From an uncultured Cellvibrio sp. (GTDB lineage Bacteria > Pseudomonadota > Gammaproteobacteria > Pseudomonadales > Cellvibrionaceae), in contig CAMLOU010000088.1 of the NCBI GenBank assembly GCA_946481735.1, positions 1 to 17,962 of the forward strand: a stretch of 17,962 bases of DNA. Direction: 5' to 3'. How positions within the stretch are numbered: position 1 is the first letter of the stretch; each line of letters opens with the position of its first letter. The notes under the pieces were generated by a model. That model was not told the origin of the DNA. It saw only the letters and a list, made by a program, of their open reading frames with translations, and ran no database searches. Position numbers and translations under genes: made by a program. Shown here piece after piece: positions 8,100 through 17,700 of the stretch.

Positions 8100-10662
<2,563 letters not shown>

Positions 10663-10684
10663 TTCCCTTCTGTTTTCATTTCCC

Positions 10685-10714
10685 CAAAAGCCTCCTCAGT
10701 GGAGGCTTTTGTTT
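10685..10714 (+). terminator. Rho-independent terminator after purA
   Basis: CAAAAGCCTCC (10685-10695) and GGAGGCTTTTG (10701-10711) form a perfect 11-bp stem with a TCAGT loop, followed by TTT. The A run before and T run after the core make it plausible in both directions. It marks the end of the housekeeping block. Confidence 0.93.
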
Positions 10715-10760
10715 ATCCGCTCAACTGACAGCGCACCAATATAGAATAAAGCTACTAAAA

Positions 10761-10812
10761 AACTTCTGGTTATCAGGAAAGCTGAAGTACGAACTTCTGT
10801 TGCGGAAGTTTG
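10761..10812. repeat. Cluster of AACTTC/GAAGTT direct and inverted repeats
   Basis: AACTTCTG occurs at 10761-10768 and again at 10792-10799. The second copy pairs with GAAGTT (10805-10810) around a 7-base loop, an 8-bp stem (10790-10797 with 10805-10812) that includes one G-U pair. A further GAAGT at 10784-10788 faces ACTTC at 10793-10797. There are thus four half-sites in alternating orientation within 50 bases. Confidence 0.55.
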
Positions 10813-10881
10813 AACGTCCAACCTTATGATTGGCGCCTCATATTGGGCGCTGCGCTCCTAGATTTCTGCATAAAATCCTTT

Positions 10882-10897
10882 TTGACAGCGTTGTCAA
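10882..10897. promoter_or_regulatory. LacI-family-type operator upstream of the first receptor gene
   Basis: TTGACAGCGTTGTCAA is a 16-base near-palindrome: all bases pair across the centre except positions 7 and 10, and the centre is CG. An even-length dyad with central CG is the usual operator shape of LacI-family regulators, which often control TonB receptors for sugars in gammaproteobacteria. The TTGACA within it looks like a -35 box, but no -10 lies 16-18 bases on. No LacI gene is in the window. Confidence 0.55.
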
Positions 10898-10911
10898 TAA
10901 ATACGCCAGGT

Positions 10912-10944
10912 TTGTCTATTGCTTAAGGTTTACTACACTATAAG
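10912..10944 (+). promoter_or_regulatory. Candidate promoter for the first TonB-dependent receptor
   Basis: TTGTCT (10912-10917) and TACACT (10935-10940) are 17 bases apart, each with 4 of 6 consensus matches. An overlapping TATAAG (10939-10944) is a better -10 box but lacks a -35 at proper distance (TTGCTT is 14 bases away). Transcription would start near 10947-10951. The LacI-type dyad ends 14 bases before the -35. Confidence 0.35.
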
Positions 10945-11013
10945 TGTTGATGCCTTAGCTATGACTCGTGGCTTGGCTAAACAATACCTAATAATTTTAA
11001 TAAGGGGTTGGCT

Positions 11014-14000
11014 ATGAATAATGATAAAAAGCTACGTACCGTCTATTCAGAAAAGCGTCCTCACTTCAAACGATCGATGTTGGCGATGTGCATCATGGCG
11101 TTAGGTGCGCCGGTGATGGCGCAGGACACCTCAGGTGATGCTGGAAACATTGAAGAAATCGTGGTCAGCGGTGTGCGGACTGACTTGCAAAATGCTCAGC
11201 AAATCAAACGCAATGCCGATACGTTTGTCGACTCCATTTCTGCTTCCGATATAGGTTCGCTACCTGATCGTAGTGTGCTTGAGGCAATGCAACGTTTGCC
11301 GGGTGTTTCAATCGAGCGCTTTGCTGCTGCTAATGACCCAGACCACTTCGGAGTAGAAGGAAGCGGTGCAGTTATTCGTGGTATGAGTGCTACACGTAGC
11401 GAATTCAACGGAAGAGACTCATTCACGGCCAACTCGGGCCGTGGTTTAAGTTTCCAAGACGTGCCGCCTGAGTTGATGGGTGGGGTGGATCTCTATAAAA
11501 ACCAAACCGCCGATATGATCGAAGGTGGTATCGGTGGCACGGTGAGTTTGCGGACTCGCAAACCATTTGACTCAAATGAGCGCGTATTTGCATTGTCTGG
11601 TGATGTTTCCTACGGCGATATGGCCGAAGAGGCGACCCCGACAGTTTCCGCTTTATTCAGTGATCGCTGGGATACGAGTGCTGGTGAATTTGGATTTTTG
11701 CTGAATCTGGCGCACTCGGAATTGAAAGGTGTTTCGCACGGGATACAAAGTGATGCTTATGTGAAGTATATGTCTCGGGATAATAACCCTGATCCTGATA
11801 CAAACGTATACTCAGGCTACCCGAATCAGACATTGCCTGGAGCAGAGGCTTTCGTCGGTGAGAACGGCACGGGCATTGTTTGGATGCCCAATGGCTCCAA
11901 CGCCACCATGAAATTTGATGATCGTGAGCGCAATGGTTATGCGGCTGCCTTTCAATGGGAGAATCCCAGCGATACGGTATTGGCAACCTTCCAATTCATG
12001 CGCTCTGATGCAGAGCTGGCTTGGACAGAAAATGCCATCAAATATCAAGGTGGCTATTTTGATGAGAACTCACAACAAGATCTTCGCCGCACTCGCCCAC
12101 TAGCAGGCACTGAGTTTGAATTCGATGACCAGGGTATCTTCCAGGCGGGCTTTTTAACAGATTCCGATGGCTGGCGTACAGCGGATGGACATGAAGACCG
12201 CGTGCCACGCGGATGGGGTGATAATCCAATCAGTGTGGCGCAGTGGGGCCACCCGTTCCAAACCGATACACGCTATAAAAGTACCCGTACAATCATTGAT
12301 GATTATGCGTTTAACGTGAAGTTTACGCCTAACGATCAATGGGAATACTCCCTGGATCTGCAATATATTGAAGCAGAAACTGAAGATGATGATCTGACCA
12401 TCATGCTGGCAACTCATGCCATGCAGGAATATGACACACGTGGTGATACACCCTCACTGCGCTTGGTTCAACCCTGGAACGGATTGCGCGAAGCTAATGC
12501 CGAAACTTACGCGGAAGGTTTCCCTGGATTTTCGGGTGATCCCGCCGGTGACAGTAATTTCTTCCAGGACCCGACCTCATATTGGTGGCAATCTGCGATG
12601 GACCATTACGAGCGATCCGAGGGTGACTCCATCGCCGGCCGTATCGATGTCAAACACAATTTTGAGAATCAAGGCTTTATGAAATCGGTTTCCGCCGGTG
12701 TGCGCTTTGCCGAGCGGGAGCAAACGGTTCGCTATTCTGTATATAACTGGGGTGCTTTAGGGCCTCGCTGGCAAACAGACATCTACTGGGCTGATCGGGA
12801 TATTGTTGCAGGTCAAGAGATTGAAGCGGTCAGTTGGGATGATTTCCACCGTGGTGGCGTAATAGATATCCCTGGTGGTTATACATTGCACCCCAGCGAT
12901 AAATTGGTTAGGGATGTAATTCACGGCCGGGAATTGGTTGCAGATGCGGGTAGTTTTGTTCCGGCTAATGCACGCGATGGTGCAGAGAGTTACTTCCTGC
13001 CCTCGGAAGTCTATGTTACTCAAGAGACTAATGAAGCAGCCTATGTTCGGTTTGATTTCGGATCGGATGAAACCGCATACCGTTTTAGCGGTAACCTTGG
13101 TTTACGCTATGTCAACCTGAAGCGTGATGCCTTGGGCTCAGTTCAGTATCCTGATTTGATTCCTACCAATCCAGTACCGGCCGGTATTTCCACCCCGCTG
13201 ACTCGCCCGGTAGTTGAGGCTTGGGTTGTGGAACAGGCACAGGCTTTGGTTGATGCAGGGACACACCCGACTCTGGAAGCAGCGGCTGCCGCTGTTCTTG
13301 AAGATGAGGGTTCTCGTTGGATCGGTGATGAAAACAATTACCTGAGCAATGAAGAGCGTGGTTTTGGGAACAACGCATTTACTATTGAAGAAGATTCCTC
13401 CGATTACAGCACAGTGCTACCCAGCTTTAATCTGAAAGTTGAATTAACGGATGAGTTAGTCACACGTTTTGCCGTGGCGAAAGCCATTGCTTTACCTGAC
13501 ATGGAATCCGTGAAAAATCAGGCTAATCTGGGCACCATTGCGATCAATATTCTCCGCCCGGACATTGATCCTGATAATCCTGATGCGGATGGCGGTATTC
13601 TTGGGGCTGAAGTTGCCGGTTGGCGAGGCAGTTCAGGTAACCCTTACCTGAAACCTATGGAGTCAGTGCAATATGATGCTTCATTGGAATGGTATTTTGC
13701 CAATGTAGGCTCGCTTACCACGACTTTCTTCTATAAAGATTTAAGTAACTTCTTCGTCTACGGCGCATTCCCCCGAGAATTCACCAACCCGGTTTCCGGC
13801 GTTACCCAGGTTGCTGAAGTGGAAGGGACCCGTAACGGTGGTGATGGAAGTATGCAAGGTTTTGAAATTGCATATCAGCAATTCTATGACATGCTGCCCT
13901 CACCGTGGGATGGATTAGGTCTGCAGGTTAACTACACCTACATCGAAGCGAGTGGTGTGCCTAACTCAGGCGATGGCAGTGTCGACGACTTTGAAGGAAC

Positions 14001-14379
14001 GTCGAACGATACTGGTGCAAGGGTGAATTTCGATAAAGTGCCGTTGCAAGGGCAATCGAAGGATACCTTTAACATTGTTGGTATGTACGATAAGTATGAC
14101 TGGTCTGTACGCCTGGCGTATAACTGGCGTTCTAAATATCTGCTGACAACGCGCGATGTCATCAGTAAATATCCTCTATGGAATGATGATGCTGGTTTCC
14201 TTGATGGTTCAGTGTTTTACAACATCAATGAAAACGTTACTGTAGGCTTGCAGTTTACCAACCTGCTCAATACCCAAACCAAAACCATCATGATCCTGGA
14301 CGGTGAAGGTGCAGAAGCGGGTAGATCCTGGTTTGTTAATGATCGTCGTGCAGCATTTATCGTACGAGCTAATTTCTAA
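11014..14379 (+). CDS. TonB-dependent outer-membrane receptor, Xanthomonas/Caulobacter type (copy 1)
   Basis: Predicted 22-strand outer-membrane barrel that imports a ligand with energy from TonB-ExbB-ExbD. The 1121 residues start with a long signal peptide: basic PHFKRS, hydrophobic MLAMCIMALGAPV, likely cut after VMA at 36. Then follow a TonB box (IEEIVVSG, 46-53), the plug (about 60-185, with SLPDRSVLEAMQRLPGVSIE and VIRGM) and the barrel, closing with phenylalanine (RANF) as expected for BAM-dependent insertion. The plug signature fits the large TonB-Xanth-Caul group, many of whose members import carbohydrates; the ligand here is unknown. Notable are an aspartate-rich loop (850-861) and a helix-like insert (about 729-765). 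I chose ATG 11014, six bases after AAGGGG, the same spacing as in copy 2; an in-frame TTG at 11008 directly abuts that site. Its own terminator makes it monocistronic. Confidence 0.93.
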   Translation: MNNDKKLRTVYSEKRPHFKRSMLAMCIMALGAPVMAQDTSGDAGNIEEIVVSGVRTDLQNAQQIKRNADTFVDSISASDIGSLPDRSVLEAMQRLPGVSIERFAAANDPDHFGVEGSGAVIRGMSATRSEFNGRDSFTANSGRGLSFQDVPPELMGGVDLYKNQTADMIEGGIGGTVSLRTRKPFDSNERVFALSGDVSYGDMAEEATPTVSALFSDRWDTSAGEFGFLLNLAHSELKGVSHGIQSDAYVKYMSRDNNPDPDTNVYSGYPNQTLPGAEAFVGENGTGIVWMPNGSNATMKFDDRERNGYAAAFQWENPSDTVLATFQFMRSDAELAWTENAIKYQGGYFDENSQQDLRRTRPLAGTEFEFDDQGIFQAGFLTDSDGWRTADGHEDRVPRGWGDNPISVAQWGHPFQTDTRYKSTRTIIDDYAFNVKFTPNDQWEYSLDLQYIEAETEDDDLTIMLATHAMQEYDTRGDTPSLRLVQPWNGLREANAETYAEGFPGFSGDPAGDSNFFQDPTSYWWQSAMDHYERSEGDSIAGRIDVKHNFENQGFMKSVSAGVRFAEREQTVRYSVYNWGALGPRWQTDIYWADRDIVAGQEIEAVSWDDFHRGGVIDIPGGYTLHPSDKLVRDVIHGRELVADAGSFVPANARDGAESYFLPSEVYVTQETNEAAYVRFDFGSDETAYRFSGNLGLRYVNLKRDALGSVQYPDLIPTNPVPAGISTPLTRPVVEAWVVEQAQALVDAGTHPTLEAAAAAVLEDEGSRWIGDENNYLSNEERGFGNNAFTIEEDSSDYSTVLPSFNLKVELTDELVTRFAVAKAIALPDMESVKNQANLGTIAINILRPDIDPDNPDADGGILGAEVAGWRGSSGNPYLKPMESVQYDASLEWYFANVGSLTTTFFYKDLSNFFVYGAFPREFTNPVSGVTQVAEVEGTRNGGDGSMQGFEIAYQQFYDMLPSPWDGLGLQVNYTYIEASGVPNSGDGSVDDFEGTSNDTGARVNFDKVPLQGQSKDTFNIVGMYDKYDWSVRLAYNWRSKYLLTTRDVISKYPLWNDDAGFLDGSVFYNINENVTVGLQFTNLLNTQTKTIMILDGEGAEAGRSWFVNDRRAAFIVRANF

Positions 14380-14398
14380 AAACTAATCCCTTGTGGTG

Positions 14399-14436
14399 AA
14401 AAAAAGCATATCGTTTATTCGATATGCTTTTTTTTT
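14399..14436 (+). terminator. Strong rho-independent terminator after receptor copy 1
   Basis: A 15-bp perfect stem (14399-14413 with 14420-14434) surrounds a TTTATT loop. Its core is GCATATCG/CGATATGC, preceded by seven A and followed by nine T (14428-14436). The symmetry suggests it works on both strands. It separates the two receptor genes into different transcription units. Confidence 0.94.
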
Positions 14437-14469
14437 GCCTCTAGCTTCCATAGAAATTTTTAGCAGCCC

Positions 14470-14510
14470 ATTTCATTGAAAAGATAATTATTAAACTTTG
14501 TCAATGAAAT
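14470..14510. repeat. 10-bp inverted repeat upstream of receptor copy 2
   Basis: ATTTCATTGA (14470-14479) and TCAATGAAAT (14501-14510) are perfectly complementary. Inside, AAAG (14480-14483) can pair with CTTT (14496-14499), skipping G14500, for 14 bp in all. A T-rich stretch follows (14510-14519), so it could be a backup terminator, or a long operator dyad. Confidence 0.5.
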
Positions 14511-14612
14511 TTATTTTTCTGGTGAACTTTAGCTCTTCTCTATATAACTGTAATGATTCAATCGGGCTTTTGAATGCACGCTAACATTCTAGTACTTTAC
14601 CTTATGGTCATA

Positions 14613-14640
14613 TTGACATACTGCGAGGATGGCGTATAGG
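14613..14640 (+). promoter_or_regulatory. Likely sigma-70 promoter for receptor copy 2
   Basis: A perfect TTGACA (14613-14618) and TATAGG (14635-14640) are 16 bases apart. A shifted -10, TAGGAT (14637-14642), is also possible. Transcription would begin about 14647, giving a leader of about 90 bases that opens with the hairpin at 14650-14676. Confidence 0.5.
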
Positions 14641-14649
14641 ATTGCATAA

Positions 14650-14676
14650 CCAACCGTGACATTCCATGTCAGTTGG
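14650..14676. promoter_or_regulatory. Dyad or hairpin at the start of the copy 2 transcript
   Basis: CCAAC (14650-14654) pairs with GTTGG (14672-14676), and TGACAT (14657-14662) with ATGTCA (14666-14671), loop TCC, with a CG bulge on the left arm: 11 bp in all. It may be a repressor site over the transcription start, or an mRNA 5'-end stem. The TGACA/TGTCA half-sites also occur in the dyad upstream of copy 1, at a different spacing. Confidence 0.45.
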
Positions 14677-14736
14677 CGTTACAGAAATCGATTTGCAACA
14701 AAATACCTATTAATAATATATAAGAAGGGGTTGTTT

Positions 14737-17700
14737 ATGGTTTCCCATAAAAATCACGCGCCTTACCCATTTTCCCACGCTCCTAAATTTAAAAAATCTC
14801 TTTTAGCCATGTGTGTAATGGCTTTTAGTTCACCATCTTTTTCGCAAGAACCAGCAGCAGCTGGTGAGGGTTCTATTGAAGAGATTGTTGTTAGTGGTGT
14901 GCGCTCCAGCTTGGAAAACGCTCAAGATATAAAACGTAATGCAGATACTTTTGTTGACTCCATCTCTTCCAAAGATATTGGATCGTTACCAGATCGTAGC
15001 GTGTTGGAAGCCATGCAGCGTTTGCCTGGTGTGTCTATTGAGCGCTTTGCCGCTTCAGAAGATCCTGATCACTTCGGTGTTGAAGGTTCAGGTGCTGTAA
15101 TTCGTGGTATGACTGCTACGCGTTCTGAATTTAATGGACGAGATTCCTTTACAGCAAATTCCGGTCGCGGGCTCTCGTTTCAGGATGTGCCCCCGGAATT
15201 AATGGGCGGCGTAGACATCTACAAAAACCAATCGGCGGATATGATTGAAGGTGGTATCGGGGGAACAGTTAGCCTACGTACTCGTAAACCTTTTGATTCG
15301 CCGGATCGCGTTATTGCGATATCTGGTGATATTTCCTATGGCGATATTGCTGAAGAAGAAAGCCCCACAATTTCAGCTCTTTTTAGCGACCGCTGGGAGA
15401 CTGCTGCAGGTGAGTTTGGGTTCTTGGTTAACCTGGCCCACTCTGAACTGAAAGGCGCATCTCATGGTATTCAGTCAGATGCGTTTCTTGAGTATGACGC
15501 AACTGATTTTGCTGGTGCAGAAGGCTTTGATACTGTTTGGGTGCCTAATGGCTCGAACTTCTTCATGAAGAATGATGACCGTACCCGGAAGGGATATGCA
15601 GCAGCATTCCAATGGGAAAATACAGATCAAACCATCCTGACTACGGCGCAATTCATGCGTTCTGATGCGCGATTATCCTGGACTGAAAACGCTGTTAAAT
15701 ACCAAGGTGATGCATACGGTGGCGAGCGGCAGATAGCTGTTCTGGAAGGTACCGAATTCACTTTCAGTGACGACGGTGTATTTGGTAGCGGTACCATGGT
15801 TCATGAAGCATCAGGTGGGTGGCGTGGTGGCTACGCTCCGGGTGACGCACAATTTGGTAACAAGTTCCAAATGGACACGCGGTACAAAGATACCCGTACG
15901 GTTGTTGATGACTACGCATTCAACATCAAATTTACTCCCAATGATCAATGGGAATATGAGTTGGATTTGCAATATATTGAAGCGGAGACATCTGATGACG
16001 ATTTGCAGATTGCCTTGGGTCAGTGGGCACTGCAAACATTCGATACCACGGGTGATACACCATCTTTAGTTTTACAGGATCCTTTCAGTACTCGTCGTGA
16101 AGCAGAGCCGGACTGGTTTCAGAACCCGGAAAACTATTGGTGGCGTTCTGCAATGGATCATTATGAGCGCTCAGAAGGCGAATCTTTTGCGACACGAGCC
16201 GATGTCAAATATAACTTTGATGGCGACTCCGGTTTATTAAAGTCGGTGAAATTTGGTGCGCGGTTTGCGGAGCGTGAACAAACAGTGCGGAGCACTTCCT
16301 ACAACTGGGGAACTATTGGTGCGGAGTGGAAGGCAGCTGTCTATTTAAGTGATCCCCTTGTCGCTGATCAAGAATATGAGTTCGTAGACTTCAGTGATTT
16401 TCATCGCGGTGGAGTCTTAACTGTTGATGGCGGGGGCTTTCTATTCCCCAGTGAAAATTTGGTCAGGGATGTCGTTAAAGGCCAGCGTGAACTCTATAAC
16501 TCAGCGCCAGACAACGACCCCTGGATTCCCTACCCACAACGGGAAGATCTTGTTTCGCACGGAATTTTCCAGGCACCTGAAGTCTATAACACAACCGAAA
16601 CCAACAAGGCGGCCTATGTACGCCTGGATTTCGGATCGGACGAAATGGCTATGCGCTTCAACGGTAATATTGGACTGCGTTACGTAGAATTGGAACGCGA
16701 AGCGATGGGCTCAGTGATGTATCCGGACTTGGTTGGTATTCCCTATCCGGAGGATGCGCCAACAGATCTTACCGATTATGAAGCTATCTATGCATGGGGT
16801 GAACAGGCGGTTGCTGACGATAGATACCCCACCGTCCAGGATGCTATCGCCTATGCGCGCGATTCCAAAAACTGGTTAACAGCGGAGGAGCGTGCATTCG
16901 GTAACGATGCCTTTACCCTGGAACAAGCGATAGACGAATACAGCGGCTTATTGCCCAGTCTAAACCTCAAATTGGAAATGACCGATGATTTAATCGCGCG
17001 CTTTGCCGTATCCAAAGCCATTGCATTGCCAGACATGTCAGAAGTAAAAAATCAGGCAGTATTGGGCTCGCGTCAACTCGCCGTTACCTATGTGCCTGAA
17101 GATGAGCTGCCGCCAGATGCGCCACCACCGTCCGATGTTGGTGGTGAGGATGAGAACTCCGATGAGGGACGCGATATTGAGTCTGTTGCTCCGGTGCTGT
17201 GGGAAGGTTCGGGTGGTAACCCCTATCTCCAGCCTATGGAATCAGTTCAATACGATGCTTCGCTGGAGTGGTACTTTGCATCAGTAGGATCGTTTACAAC
17301 CTCTATTTTCTATAAGGATTTAAGTAATACGTTTGTAACAGGTGCGTTTCCAAGAAGCTTCACCAATCCTGTGACTGGCCAAACTCAAGCTGTGGAGTTC
17401 ACCACTACGGTAAATGGCGGCGACGGTTATATGCAAGGTTTTGAACTTGCCTATCAACAGTTCTACGATATGTTGCCGGCTCCATGGGATGGATTGGGAC
17501 TTCAGGTTAACTACACCTACATTGATTCAGGCCTACAGAACAGTGCATTGTCAGGGCTCGCTGAGCCTGTTACTGATCTGGAAGGTGAAGAAGACCGTTA
17601 TCCCTTGCCGGATATTTCGGCTTTGCCTTTAAAAGGTGTGTCTGATCATACATTCAATATTGTCGGTATGTATGAAAAGAATGATTGGTCACTTCGTCTG

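Larger units (their letters stand above)
10715..11013. other. Non-coding region before the first receptor
   Basis: This gap holds no open frame I believe in. Left to right it carries a cluster of AACTTC/GAAGTT half-sites (10761-10812), a GC-richer patch with GGCGCC and repeated GGCGC (10831-10858), a LacI-type dyad (10882-10897), promoter-like boxes (10912-10944), a weak leader stem (TTAGCT 10955-10960 with GGCTAA 10975-10980) and an AT-rich leader shared with the second receptor (about 10979-11013). Confidence 0.7.
14437..14736. other. AT-rich non-coding region between the two receptor genes
   Basis: No credible gene lies here. From left to right it holds an inverted repeat (14470-14510), an AT-rich stretch without visible sites (14511-14600), a promoter with perfect TTGACA (14613-14640), a hairpin at the expected transcript start (14650-14676), and an AT-rich leader resembling that of copy 1 (about 14697-14736). 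Confidence 0.7.

Noticed and set aside
10882..10910. TTGACA at 10882-10887 as the -35 box of receptor copy 1
   Set aside because: At 16-18 bases downstream there is only GC-mixed sequence (around CGCCAGG), with no -10 box. The symmetry of the site explains the TTGACA better.
11008..11013. TTG at 11008 as the start of receptor copy 1
   Set aside because: It directly abuts the AAGGGG ribosome binding site with no spacing. The ATG at 11014 has 6 bases of spacing, the same as in copy 2.
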